64,000 bases of DNA from Ammonifex degensii KC4 (GCF_000024605.1 NC_013385.1:1344175-1408174), one strand, 5' to 3'; counted from the stretch's first letter, positions 16,726-24,408 are shown. A program made the numbers and translations. The notes: generated by a model not told the origin, from the letters alone.

Positions 16726-17127
16726 TCACCACCCTTCTGCTTCCATGTATACCCTTCTTCCACCGCCCAAGAAACATTCCCGGAGACGGCCATACCCGCG
16801 AGTGTCTCCCGTCACGGTGACAATGCTGCCTTTCTCCAGGTCTGCCCCATATCTGGACAGGATCACGCTAAGGATCTGCTTCCTTTCGCTCAGAGGAACG
16901 TCGGGCAGGCGGACTATGCTGGCCCTAACTTCGCCGGAAGCGACCACCATCTGTCCGAAGTCCTTGTCCAGCGTGATTACAACCCGCCGCTCTCTAGCTG
17001 CCCACCGCAGGACCTCTTCGTCTGCCATGCGGCTGTCCACATCCCTCACTTCCGCCACGTCGTGGCCCATCTCCCGGAGCCACCTAGCCAGCCCGGTGCC
17101 GGCGCACACGTCAACGAGAAACTTCAC
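16726..17127 (-). CDS. DUF5615 PIN-like toxin
   Basis: A 133-residue protein starting with GTG at 17127, which overlaps the stop of the upstream gene as GTGA. The N-terminus KFLVDVCAGTGLARWL keeps the conserved acidic residue of DUF5615 (Mut7-C/PIN-like) proteins. ADEEVLRWAARERRVVITLDKDFGQMV carries the second acidic cluster (DKDF). The C-terminus ends in a strand-rich part, GSIVTVTGDTRGYGRL. In known systems DUF5615 proteins are the toxin partners of DUF433 antitoxins, and that is the arrangement here. It is probably an RNase; that is family inference. Confidence 0.8.
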   Translation of the reverse strand: MKFLVDVCAGTGLARWLREMGHDVAEVRDVDSRMADEEVLRWAARERRVVITLDKDFGQMVVASGEVRASIVRLPDVPLSERKQILSVILSRYGADLEKGSIVTVTGDTRGYGRLRECFLGGGRRVYMEAEGW

Positions 17128-17378
17128 CGCGTCGCCTCCAGCCGGACCTCGCTCAGTTCTTCGTTGGCTACCAGGCACCTTGCGTAGGCCACGCAGGCCC
17201 TGATGTCGTCGGGTTCAAGGTCGGGGTACTCCTCCAGGATCTCCTGCACGGTGGCCCCCTGCTCCAGGAGGGCCAGCACATTCTCTACCTTTATCCTCAG
17301 CCCGCAGATGGTGGGCTTTCCCTGAAAGACGGCGGGGTTGACTGTTATCCGCCGGAGCAGTCCTTCCCTGCCGGCCAT
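17124..17378 (-). CDS. DUF433 antitoxin
   Basis: An 84-residue protein from ATG 17378, with GGGGAGGG 7 bases upstream. RITVNPAVFQGKPTICGLRI and VENVLALLEQGATVQEILEE are the DUF433 signature: a helix-turn-helix domain with the GKP..CGLRI beta turn. It precedes and overlaps the DUF5615 toxin gene by four bases, so the pair is co-translated with the antitoxin first. It likely represses its own promoter, which would be in the 300-bp gene-free stretch upstream. Confidence 0.85.
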   Translation of the reverse strand: MAGREGLLRRITVNPAVFQGKPTICGLRIKVENVLALLEQGATVQEILEEYPDLEPDDIRACVAYARCLVANEELSEVRLEATR

Positions 17379-17681
17379 CACCACACCCTCCCCATGCGGC
17401 GCTCCCTGCTACCAGTCTACCAGGGACACTGCGAAACTACAACAGTGCGGAAAAGAAAGCGCGGTGTCTTGTTCCTCAAGGCACCTGACCATTGACAAAA
17501 CCCGCCGGGCACTCCCACAGACTCTGAGGACCGAAGGAAGCAAACTTCCAACATCAAAACCTTCTCCCACAAGAAAAGGCCTGGTGCCTTCTTGCGCACC
17601 GCGCCTGATAACAGCAGGGATATTTAACCCTTCTCCGCCCAGGAGCTGCATGCCGCCACCTCGACCCCCCGCCCCCTTTCC
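17379..17681. other. gene-free stretch
   Basis: About 300 bases between the DUF433 gene and the GGDEF-EAL gene. I see no convincing coding frame, hairpin or repeat. It should contain the promoter of the DUF433/DUF5615 pair and the 3' end of the GGDEF-EAL transcript. Confidence 0.4.
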
Positions 17682-19091
17682 TCAGGCCGTGCCGCCACCG
17701 CGGACTCCCGGCTGCGGCTCCCCCAGGTAGAAGCCCTGGACGTGATCTACCCCGACCTCTTTCACCAGCGTAAAAGCCGCCTCGTCCTCCACCCACTCGG
17801 CTACCGTCTCCTTGCCGAAGGCCGCGGCCACGGTGGTCATCGCCTGGACGACGCTTTTGAAGGAAGGCTTCTTCACCGCCTCGCGCACGAAGGGCCCGGC
17901 AATCTTCAGGTAGTCGAGAAAATCCTCCGCCAGAAGGCCGAAAAGCGAAAAAGAAGAGTAGCCCGTGCCGAAGTCGTCGAGCGCAAAGCGGCAGCCCAGG
18001 TTCCTGAGCTCGGCCAGCCACCCCCTCGCGCGTTCAAAGTCCTTCGCCACCGCCGTCTCGGTGATCTCGAAGCCCAGCTGCCGGGGGTTGATCCCGCTCT
18101 CCGCAACCGCCCGGGTTATGCACTCCAGAACTTTTTCGTCCCCCACGCTGGCACCGGACAGGTTCACGAAGAGCTTTAGATCCGGGTTGCCCCGCAAAAC
18201 CTTGACCGCCGTCCTCACCACCCAGCAGTCAATCTGCGGCATGAGACCGAAGCGCTCCGCGACGGGGATAAAGCTGCCAGGAGGAATCAGGCTACCGTCC
18301 TCGGCCCGCATCCGCAGAAGGGCCTCGTAGTAAATGATTCGCGCGTCGCCGACGCTTACTACCGGCTGGAAAAGGAGGACGAACCCCTCTTTGCGCAAGG
18401 CACTCTTGATCTGGCCCAACCAGTAACTGGCGGCCGAGGAGGCGGCAGCGGGGTCTTCCCCGGGCCCCACCACTACGCAGGCGTTCCCGCCCCTTTCCTT
18501 CGCCGCGTAAAGCGCCGCGTCGGCCCGCCCGAGGGCCTTCTGGACGTCCATCTTCCCGTCCAGGGGGGTGATGCCTATGCTGAGGCCCAGGTTGAAAGTG
18601 TGACCGTCGATGACAACCGGAGTCTCGTCGACGACCTGCCGCAACCGCTCCGCGACGGCCCTGGCTTCCTCCAGCTCTACCCCCTCCAGCAGCACCGCAA
18701 ATTCGTCCCCGCCGACGCGGGCCAGCAGGTCCCCCTTCCGCAAGTTCCTGCGCAGCAGCTCCACGACGAACCGGAGTGCCCTGTCGCCCGCGCCGTGGCC
18801 GAGCGTGTCGTTGACCAGCTTGAAATTGTCGAGGTCGAGGAACAAGAGCGCACCCTGGTGTCCCCGCCGCGCCCGCGCTAAGGCCTTTTTCAGCCTCGCT
18901 TCCAGAAGGTAGCGGTTGGGCAGTCCGGTCAGGAAGTCGTGGGTGGCCAGGAACCGCAAACTCCTGTAGCGCGCGAGGCCGTAGGTGCCGAAAAGAACTC
19001 CTGCGAGGAAGAAAAGGGAGCCCGCGACCGCCAGGGTAAGGTAGGACCCGCCTTCCTCAAAGAAGAAGGCCGCCGGGAAAGTGCCCAGCAT
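17682..19091 (-). CDS. membrane-anchored GGDEF-EAL cyclic-di-GMP protein
   Basis: A 469-residue protein from ATG 19091 with GGAGGG upstream. One membrane segment lies at residues ~17-40 (LTLAVAGSLFFLAGVLFG) and there is no extracellular sensor domain, so it is short for the family. The GGDEF domain (~50-205) has DFLTGLPNR and an intact active site ARVGGDEFAVLLEG, so it should make cyclic-di-GMP. The EAL domain (~225-460) keeps YYEALLRM, EITETA, DDFGTGYSS and the final DHVQGFYLGEP. Two usual motifs are changed: KID is KIAG, and the ETVAEGVE block reads ETVAEWVEDE. Phosphodiesterase activity is therefore less certain. It has no operon partner and lies among accessory genes. Confidence 0.88.
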   Translation of the reverse strand: MLGTFPAAFFFEEGGSYLTLAVAGSLFFLAGVLFGTYGLARYRSLRFLATHDFLTGLPNRYLLEARLKKALARARRGHQGALLFLDLDNFKLVNDTLGHGAGDRALRFVVELLRRNLRKGDLLARVGGDEFAVLLEGVELEEARAVAERLRQVVDETPVVIDGHTFNLGLSIGITPLDGKMDVQKALGRADAALYAAKERGGNACVVVGPGEDPAAASSAASYWLGQIKSALRKEGFVLLFQPVVSVGDARIIYYEALLRMRAEDGSLIPPGSFIPVAERFGLMPQIDCWVVRTAVKVLRGNPDLKLFVNLSGASVGDEKVLECITRAVAESGINPRQLGFEITETAVAKDFERARGWLAELRNLGCRFALDDFGTGYSSFSLFGLLAEDFLDYLKIAGPFVREAVKKPSFKSVVQAMTTVAAAFGKETVAEWVEDEAAFTLVKEVGVDHVQGFYLGEPQPGVRGGGTA

Positions 19092-19246
19092 GACTCAGCC
19101 CTCCAGCCAAGCTAGCAACATACACGGCTCATTTTCTCTTCAAAAATCCGTCGTCCCCGAAGAAAAATCGACTTCCTTCTGCCAAGCTTTATACCTCGAA
19201 AGCGGGCCCCGCGCGACACAAACGGGAAACTCAACTTCCGAAGTCG

Positions 19247-19657
19247 TTGTCCGACTCCGGCAGCGCAAGACCCCTGGAGATTGACGGCAACCCCTCGCCC
19301 CACGCGGCTCGCATCGGAGCCGAAGCCGGGACGGTCTACCGGGAGAAGGCCGGCCTGCGGCGAGACAACCACGCCGCAGCACCCCGCCGCGAAGACACAC
19401 GCTCCCCCGTAAGCGGCCGAGGCGGCTCCGGTCAAGCTCAGCATCCAGGCAAAGCAGCCGCCCGCAGGCTTTCAACCGCCGACGCGTGGATGGCGGTGCA
19501 GGAAGTCTGCCGGGAGGAGGGCTTCGTCACCGCCAGCCGGCTGCGGGAGGCCCTGCGGCGGTCGGACGCCTACCACTGGCTTGTCAAGTTCGAAAGGCTG
19601 GGCCTTCTCGAAAGGGTACCGGGAAGCAGACCGGCGAGGTGGGTCATGAAGGACTGA
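19247..19657 (+). CDS. small winged-helix-like protein
   Basis: A plus-strand frame of 136 codons. Only the last 60 residues look like a protein: AWMAVQEVCREEGFVTASRL, then LREALRRSDAYHWLVKFERL and VPGSRPARWVMKD. This has the spacing of a winged helix-turn-helix domain. The first half is low-complexity and rich in Arg/Gly/Ala, so the true start may be one of the downstream codons (for example ATG 19489); no start has a convincing ribosome-binding site. It is opposite in strand to its neighbours and lies between the GGDEF-EAL gene and IS debris. It could be a fragment of a larger regulator. Confidence 0.4.
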   Translation: MSDSGSARPLEIDGNPSPHAARIGAEAGTVYREKAGLRRDNHAAAPRREDTRSPVSGRGGSGQAQHPGKAAARRLSTADAWMAVQEVCREEGFVTASRLREALRRSDAYHWLVKFERLGLLERVPGSRPARWVMKD

Positions 19658-19812
19658 CCGGCAGGGCTTCAGCTTTCCCCTGACGTGGATACTCCCGAGG
19701 GGCCGCCGGGAAAGCCCTCCCTTTTAAGGGCGGGAGGGGAGTCACGCCCAGAGAAGCCCTCCCCTCCCTCAGGGCTCCCGTTCGACGGGGCAGGAGACCT
19801 CACTTCGTTTTC

Positions 19813-19920
19813 CCTATTCTTCCGGCACAGCAGCTCTTTAAGCCGTTTTGCCACTTCACCCACCAGAACCTCGCGACGGTACTTGGGACACCAGACGAGG
19901 TGGTAGCCAGACTTTTCCCC
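19813..19920 (-). pseudogene. tnpA: IS200 transposase (TnpA) N-terminal remnant
   Basis: The minus frame reads GYHLVWCPKYRREVLVGEVA and KRLKELLCRKN, the hallmark N-terminus of IS200/IS605 Y1 transposases. It has no HUH motif and no catalytic tyrosine, since the frame changes to unrelated, low-complexity sequence. It is a dead remnant. The IS200-like end is directly upstream (19911-20030), so a real element stood here. Confidence 0.7.
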
Positions 19921-20030
19921 TCCCAGATGCCTCTCCGCCCAGCGGGATGGCAATCCCCAGCTTTCTTCCCTGGGTAGCAAGGCACACCTGCCTTTTCTTT
20001 CCTGAAGCTTCTGTCCGGCAGGACAAGACT
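19911..20030 (-). repeat. IS200-like end, copy 2
   Basis: Matches 15327-15442 with scattered differences, sharing CTCTCCGCCCAGCGGGA and a TGTCCGGCAGGACAAG dyad. It precedes the TnpA remnant in the correct orientation to be the left end. Only two bases separate it from the first CRISPR repeat at 20033. Confidence 0.5.
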
Positions 20031-20032
20031 TT

Positions 20033-20127
20033 GTTTCCGTCCCCTAATAGTCGGGTCAAAACGTGGGACGGGGCGGTGCTCCGCTCCCGCCTGATCGGTT
20101 TCCGTCCCCTAATAGTTGGGTCAAAAC
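20033..20127 (-). CRISPR. two-repeat CRISPR remnant (one 35-nt spacer)
   Basis: Two 30-base repeats, at 20033-20062 and 20098-20127, are identical except for one base (C versus T in TAATAGTCGGG/TAATAGTTGGG). They flank one 35-base spacer (20063-20097). Read on the minus strand the repeat begins GTTTTGACCC and ends GGGGACGGAAAC, so it carries the GAAAC end typical of type I and III repeats, with a CCC/GGG dyad around an AT-rich centre. No cas gene is in the window. The IS200-like end stops two bases away, so the array was probably cut short by transposition. Unique spacer length and near-identical repeats support the call; with only two repeats some doubt remains. Confidence 0.7.
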
Positions 20128-20212
20128 GGACTGGACCTGGAACAGACTACCAGAAGGGGACCGGCCCACAAACCGACCCGTTGTTGGGGGTCGACGGCAA
20201 GCAGGACGGTAG

Positions 20213-20431
20213 TCACTCTGACCATCGGGCAGGTTCCCCGGGCCGGAGGTCTTCCTCCCGCAGGCCCAGCTTTTCCAGCAGCTTCCTCTTCGGCACCCTC
20301 ACCGTCCGGCCTATCCTCACGCACGGTATCCTCCCGGCCCGGCAGTGCTCGAAGGCGCTCCTGACTGGTATGCGCAGGAGCTTCGCCACTTCCCTCACTG
20401 TCAGCATCTCCGGCAAGGCCAAACCCCTCAC
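20213..20431 (-). CDS. excisionase-like helix-turn-helix protein
   Basis: A 72-residue protein. MLTVREVAKLLRIPVRSAF and HCRAGRIPCVRIGRTVRVPK form the standard MerR/HTH_17 excisionase fold. The frame opens at GTG 20431 and has an in-frame ATG at 20407, where family members usually begin. Such proteins act as recombination directionality factors or as small DNA-binding regulators in mobile elements. It lies between the CRISPR remnant and the plasmid-like block, close to a likely left boundary of that block, but no integrase is nearby. Confidence 0.75.
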   Translation of the reverse strand: MRGLALPEMLTVREVAKLLRIPVRSAFEHCRAGRIPCVRIGRTVRVPKRKLLEKLGLREEDLRPGEPARWSE

Positions 20432-20478
20432 CTCCGCCTGAGCGGTAGTTCCTGCCCAACGGAAAACACACCCCCTTC

Positions 20479-20508
20479 TTGCACTATATAACGCAAATGT
20501 GATACGAT
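20479..20508 (+). promoter_or_regulatory. promoter of HigB/HigA pair
   Basis: A -35 box TTGCAC (20479-20484) and a -10 box TACGAT (20503-20508) are separated by 18 bases. The toxin ATG at 20515 begins 6 bases after the -10 box, so transcription would start at or next to the start codon and the message would be leaderless. Confidence 0.5.
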
Positions 20509-20514
20509 TAGGCC

Positions 20515-20874
20515 ATGCGGGAAATAATCTTCTACGAGACGCCGTCGGGAAGATGCCCCGTAGCCGACTACATTGCCGGTCTTGATGCCAGAACGCAAGC
20601 TAAGGTGGCCCGTGCCCTGGACCTCCTGGAAGAACACGGCCCGGCGATCGGAATGCCCCACGTCAGGCGGCTGGAAGGAACTGAAGGCATCTTCGAGCTG
20701 CGGGTTCCGTTCGGGGGCCAGGCGCATCGCTTGCTGTTCTTCCTGGACGGCGAGAAAATAGTGGTGGTTCACGCTTTTACCAAGAAAAGTAGTAAGACGC
20801 CGAAAAACGAAATCCAAACCGCAGTCCTGCGCATGGATGATTACCTCAGAAGAGAAAGGAGGAAGAATCGGTGA
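20515..20874 (+). CDS. HigB/RelE-like toxin (phage Gp49-like)
   Basis: A 119-residue protein of the Gp49/HigB-like family. The marks are MREIIFYETPSGRCPVADYI, then HVRRLEGTEGIFELRVPFGG and HRLLFFLDGEKIVVVHAFTKKSSKTP. The FELR..FGG..HR..FF pattern and the final HAFTKK are typical. These are ribosome-dependent mRNA interferases in known members. It is followed by its antitoxin with a GTGA overlap at 20871, and it is one of the few plus-strand genes here. No Shine-Dalgarno precedes the ATG, which fits the leaderless promoter. Confidence 0.88.
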   Translation: MREIIFYETPSGRCPVADYIAGLDARTQAKVARALDLLEEHGPAIGMPHVRRLEGTEGIFELRVPFGGQAHRLLFFLDGEKIVVVHAFTKKSSKTPKNEIQTAVLRMDDYLRRERRKNR

Positions 20875-21152
20875 ACTGGAAAGAACTCAAGGCCAAGCTG
20901 ATGGAAAACCCGGAGTTTGTGAAAGAGTATGAAGCTCTAGGGCCTGAGTACCGGCTCTTAGCCGAGCTTGTCCGGCGGCGCCTGGAAAAGGGCCTCACGC
21001 AGGAGGAGCTGGCCCGCAGGATCGGTACCAGGCAGTCCGCAATCGCCAGGCTGGAAAGCGGGCGCACAAGCCCCACGCTCCGGATGCTCAAGAAGGTGGC
21101 CGACGCGCTGGACGCCGACCTGGAGGTCAGGCTCCGCCCCCGCCACGGCTAA
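20871..21152 (+). CDS. HigA-like XRE antitoxin
   Basis: A 93-residue helix-turn-helix protein with a GTG start overlapping the toxin stop. GLTQEELARRIGTRQSAIARL and SPTLRMLKKVADALDADLEV are the classic XRE/Cro HTH of HigA antitoxins. The N-terminus carries MENPEFVKEYEALGPEY, a common linker in this group. It neutralises the toxin encoded just upstream, and probably binds the toxin promoter. Confidence 0.9.
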   Translation: MNWKELKAKLMENPEFVKEYEALGPEYRLLAELVRRRLEKGLTQEELARRIGTRQSAIARLESGRTSPTLRMLKKVADALDADLEVRLRPRHG

Positions 21153-21276
21153 CCCTCGTTTCTCCACCGTTTTTTCACCGGTCTTTGGATCCCGCGCCGA
21201 TCAATTGCACCACCAGTTTTAGCACATCCAGCATCTTCGGACGCGCTACCTGGCCGGTTTTGCCACTTTCCCCTAT

Positions 21277-23268
21277 TCAGGGCAGAAAGAGGCAGCGGAT
21301 AAAATCGCCGTCGTCGGCTCCTGACCGAACCCTAGGCTCCTGGTTTCCCGGCTTACCATCCTCGTCCTCTCCCTCCGGGTAGGGCGGTAGCTGGAGCTGG
21401 ACATCCGGTCTGGCCTCTACGACGTCTGCCACCGTCCGGCCCGCGAGTTCGCGTATCTCCCTCGCCTGCGGAAGCTCCGTCCAGCCACACTTTTCTAGGT
21501 ACAGCGGGTAGTGTCCCTGAAGCAAGGCCACGCAGTTCTTTTCCGGCAGCCGGCCGAGCTCGTCGGCCTCCATGAGCGCCCGGCGCACCACAGTTCTGGT
21601 CCGCTTCGGAGCTTCGAGCCGGTTCCAGGGATGCGTCACGTCTTGCCGTTCGGTTTCCACGTACACGGCGGCCTCACCCAACTCCCGGCTGAAGTATTCC
21701 CGCGTGGGTTTCTCCGAGCCGCCCAGGTAGACCTTGACGAAGGTGTTGCCCAGGATGCTCATGTCCTCCCCGGGGTAGTTATCCTTAAGCTGCTGAAGTT
21801 CCTGGAGCACGTAGAGCACCTTGATACCCAACCCCCGCGCGGTGGCCATAATCTCCTGAAACTTAGGTATACGGCCGATGTTTGCGAACTCGTCCAGGAT
21901 CAGGCGCACCGGGACGGGCAGCCGCTGGCCGGGAGAAGACCGAGCCAGGGTGTAGAGACGGTCCAGCAGGAAGTGGTAGAACACGGCCAGGATGGGGCGC
22001 AGGTAATCCGAACCCACCGGCAGCACACAGAAGAGTGCCGCCTTTTCCTTCCCGAACGCCTCCAGATCCAGCTCCTGGCGGCTTAAAAGCCTGGCCAGGT
22101 CGGGGTCGCGGAAGAGGGCGAGCTTGGAAGTGAGCCCGGCCACGGCGTTCTCCCAGTGGCTGTAGGCCCCCCGGAACGCTTCGTGGCCTTCTACGTCCAG
22201 CTTGCCGGCGCGGTACGCAGAGTCGAACCGCTCCTTGAGCCGGTTCTTCGGCCACGAGAGCAGGCTCAGCACACTCCGGAGGTGCGCCTGATCTTCCGGA
22301 AAGTCCGCACGGAGCAGGGACATCAGTGCTGTAAGAGCCTGGATCTCCAGCGCCGTAAAGAAGGGACTCCCCTTCCCTCTCTCCTGGGCGTTGAGGACCA
22401 GCACCTGGGCCGCCTGGTAGGTTTCGACGGGCGTCCTGCACTCCAGCAGTGGGTTCCAAAAACTGGAGTGGCGCGGGTCGGCAAGGTTGAAGACGAAGAC
22501 CTTGTAGCCCATGCGTTTCCGCAACCAGGGGGCCAGCAGGGGTGTGAGCTCTCCCTTGGGGTCGGTGACGATTAGACTCTCTCCATCGCAGGCGCCTGCG
22601 ATGACGTTCGGCACCACGAAGCAGAAGGTCTTGCCACCGCCGGAGCCCGCAACGGCGAGGGCGTGGGCGGGCCGCTTGACTGTCGGGGCCTTTTCCGGCA
22701 CTGCACGCACTATACGCCCCTTGAGCTTGCCGAGCACTACGCCGCCGTGGCCGGGCCCGGGAGGGCCGAACTCACAGACGTCCGCCACGTCCCTGTCGGA
22801 GCCCCACCTGCCGGTGCCCTTTGCAGGACTGTCCGCTACTCTAAGCCCATGCACGTGCCTCTCGTCGTGCCGGGTAGTGCGCCTAAGCCTGCCCAGCAGC
22901 AGAGAAGCCGGCATCCCTACCACCAGCCCAGCCCTGGCCCAGGAGTCGGGCGGAGAGAGGGGAGCGAGGCCGAGCCAGCCCCAGTCCCAGAACTTCGCCG
23001 CAGGCATCGCACCCCCTTTGGCCAGGGCCGCGAGGCTAAAGATGAGCGCCCCGGCGTTATAGAAAAGCGCTGCGAGGAGCCAGGGGAGCAGGCAGGCCAG
23101 CACGGCGTCTTTACGCCTCTGCCACGCCGTCCACGCCACAGCGCCAGCCCACAGCAGGAGCAGCGGGTAGGACCAGCAGAAGCCAGCCACCAGAGTAAAT
23201 ACAAGCAAGACCAGGGAGGGCACCAGAACTCTCCCCGGTCTGTTGAAAAGCACAGGCAGGAAACGCAT
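21277..23268 (-). CDS. VirD4/TraG-type conjugative coupling ATPase
   Basis: A 663-residue type IV coupling protein starting at ATG 23268. The first ~110 residues hold several membrane segments (LVLLVFTLVAGFCWSYPLLL, then LPWLLAALFYNAGALIFSL). The Walker A is AVAGSGGGKTFCFVVPNVI (residues ~205-215); the TraG block VTDPKGELTPLLAPWLRKRM follows. The Walker B is RLILDEFANIGRIPKFQEIM, with a downstream VLQELQQLK. In conjugative plasmids it delivers the relaxosome to the transfer channel. The operon contains small membrane proteins and an RHH regulator upstream, but no relaxase and no VirB-type channel genes are in the window. It may belong to an element mobilised in trans. Confidence 0.9.
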   Translation of the reverse strand: MRFLPVLFNRPGRVLVPSLVLLVFTLVAGFCWSYPLLLLWAGAVAWTAWQRRKDAVLACLLPWLLAALFYNAGALIFSLAALAKGGAMPAAKFWDWGWLGLAPLSPPDSWARAGLVVGMPASLLLGRLRRTTRHDERHVHGLRVADSPAKGTGRWGSDRDVADVCEFGPPGPGHGGVVLGKLKGRIVRAVPEKAPTVKRPAHALAVAGSGGGKTFCFVVPNVIAGACDGESLIVTDPKGELTPLLAPWLRKRMGYKVFVFNLADPRHSSFWNPLLECRTPVETYQAAQVLVLNAQERGKGSPFFTALEIQALTALMSLLRADFPEDQAHLRSVLSLLSWPKNRLKERFDSAYRAGKLDVEGHEAFRGAYSHWENAVAGLTSKLALFRDPDLARLLSRQELDLEAFGKEKAALFCVLPVGSDYLRPILAVFYHFLLDRLYTLARSSPGQRLPVPVRLILDEFANIGRIPKFQEIMATARGLGIKVLYVLQELQQLKDNYPGEDMSILGNTFVKVYLGGSEKPTREYFSRELGEAAVYVETERQDVTHPWNRLEAPKRTRTVVRRALMEADELGRLPEKNCVALLQGHYPLYLEKCGWTELPQAREIRELAGRTVADVVEARPDVQLQLPPYPEGEDEDGKPGNQEPRVRSGADDGDFIRCLFLP

Positions 23269-23274
23269 TCCTAA

Positions 23275-23679
23275 CTACCCCCTTCCCATACTCAACCGGT
23301 AAACTGCGTAGATATCCTCCCTGGTGAGGTAAAACCTGCATGGCCGGTAGTCCGGTAGACGAAAGGCGCGGAGCTTTATCAAAAGCCAGATCCTGCCAGA
23401 CTTCCTCACACCCCCGGCCCAGACGAGCCTCACGCCGTGCCTTTCCTCCAGCAACCGCACGGCCTTCCTGCCGAACTCTACCGGGTCTTCCCCTTTCGGC
23501 GGCCAGATCATCAGGAGCACAACGTTGGCCACCCTCCCGCCCGGAGTCAGGTCGGAAGTATCGAACTCGGAAGGCCTGAGGTCTTCCCGCTCGCGGTCGA
23601 AGAGCGCCCGCAGGCTGTTCGCCACCGCCCGCACCTTCTCCGGGCGCCGGAGCACCCTGGCGAAGACCTTGAGCTTCAC
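23275..23679 (-). CDS. unknown protein between RHH regulator and coupling ATPase
   Basis: A 134-residue protein starting with GTG at 23679, overlapping the stop of the RHH gene (GTGA), and ending 6 bases before the coupling protein starts. Visible features are the start KLKVFARVLRRPEKVRAVAN, the block VANVVLLMIWPPKGEDPVEF and a C-terminal VWAGGVRKSGRIWLLIKLRA. It is basic and alternates strand and helix, consistent with a small alpha/beta DNA-associated protein. I do not recognise the family. Its position between a RHH protein and a VirD4-like ATPase is where relaxosome accessory proteins are found; that is inference only. Confidence 0.6.
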   Translation of the reverse strand: MKLKVFARVLRRPEKVRAVANSLRALFDREREDLRPSEFDTSDLTPGGRVANVVLLMIWPPKGEDPVEFGRKAVRLLEERHGVRLVWAGGVRKSGRIWLLIKLRAFRLPDYRPCRFYLTREDIYAVYRLSMGRG

Positions 23680-23954
23680 TCCTTTCGCCTCAGCGCCCAC
23701 TCCGCCCACTGCTCGGCCACCTCCCTTCGGACCTGCTGCGGGTCTCTGCCCGTGAAGGACAGGAGCGCCGCGCAGAGCCTTAGGCACGCCAGGCTGTACT
23801 CTCGGTCTCTCTCATGCCTGTGCGCAGCCTCCACGCACTCTGCTACCACCGTAGAGATGGTCGTGCCGCGCTCGTACGCCTTCTCCCTCACCCACTTAGC
23901 CACTTCCACCGGCAGTCGCACGTTGACCCGCTCCGTCCCCTCCTTCTTCCTCAC
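23676..23954 (-). CDS. ribbon-helix-helix DNA-binding protein
   Basis: A 92-residue protein starting with GTG 23954, with GGGAGGTGG upstream. The N-terminal RHH fold is seen in TERVNVRLPVEVAKWVREK, AYERGTTISTVVAECVEAA. The rest is helical (EYSLACLRLCAALLSFTG). RHH proteins next to coupling proteins usually bind the transfer origin or autoregulate. The 110 bp just upstream hold four CCGGTAC-type sites, a natural operator. Confidence 0.8.
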   Translation of the reverse strand: MRKKEGTERVNVRLPVEVAKWVREKAYERGTTISTVVAECVEAAHRHERDREYSLACLRLCAALLSFTGRDPQQVRREVAEQWAEWALRRKE

Positions 23955-23987
23955 TCTGTACCACCTCCCTTACTTCCCTAAGTAAAG

Positions 23988-24042
23988 CCGGTACCGGTAT
24001 AGGCTTCACCCGGTACAGGGAGGACATCCCTCCCCGTACCGG
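23988..24042 (-). promoter_or_regulatory. CCGGTAC repeats, candidate RHH operator
   Basis: CCGGTACCGG (23988-23997), CCGGTAC (24010-24016) and GTACCGG (24036-24042) give four half-sites within 55 bases. The last two are the arms of a hairpin around CAGGGAGG/CCCTCCCC. This region lies between the start of the RHH gene and the end of the next gene, so it carries the RHH promoter, and possibly the transfer origin. No nick site can be recognised. Confidence 0.5.
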
Positions 24043-24066
24043 TCTCAGGCTCCTGGTGTACCTTGG

Positions 24067-24408
24067 TCAAAACGGCAGGAACTGGAGGTAATACAGCGCG
24101 TCTCCCACCTGCCGGAAGGCGTCCCCCACCTGACCGTAGGGCGTGTGCGCCGCGAGGAGGCCCGAGACCAGGCTCCCCCCCAGGTACTCCAGGCCCCCGC
24201 CCAGGGCGGGGGCCAGCGCGAGGCCCAGAGAGACCGCGGTCGCCGCGAGCGAGCTGAAGTACTCGCCTAGGAGGACGCCGAACACGGCCCAGAGCGCGAA
24301 GCGCAGGACCGCCGTCAGGAAGAGCAGGGCGAAGGTCCCAAAGAGCAGGGCCTGGGCGTGCCGGAACGCCTGGAGCAGGTCGGAGACACCGGCCACGAGG
24401 TCGGTCAT
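24067..24408 (-). CDS. small membrane protein
   Basis: A 113-residue hydrophobic protein from ATG 24408, preceded by GGGGGTAAAG. Two long membrane segments can be seen: ALLFGTFALLFLTAVLRFAL into VFGVLLGEYFSSLAA, and the Gly/Leu-rich TAVSLGLALAPALGGGLEYL. The C-terminal 30 residues are soluble (HTPYGQVGDAFRQVGDALYYL). I do not recognise it. It is in the transfer-type operon upstream of the RHH gene, so a part in a membrane complex with the coupling protein is plausible. Confidence 0.6.
   Translation of the reverse strand: MTDLVAGVSDLLQAFRHAQALLFGTFALLFLTAVLRFALWAVFGVLLGEYFSSLAATAVSLGLALAPALGGGLEYLGGSLVSGLLAAHTPYGQVGDAFRQVGDALYYLQFLPF

Noticed and set aside
17409..17651. 80-codon minus-strand frame between DUF433 and GGDEF-EAL genes
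   Set aside because: No SD, no recognisable motif, and overlaps a frame of equal length; not supportable.
24060..24076. GGTCAAAACGG match to the CRISPR repeat end (also at 31543)
   Set aside because: Only about ten bases match, they lie at gene ends reading TTTTGA as Phe-stop, and no second repeat follows.
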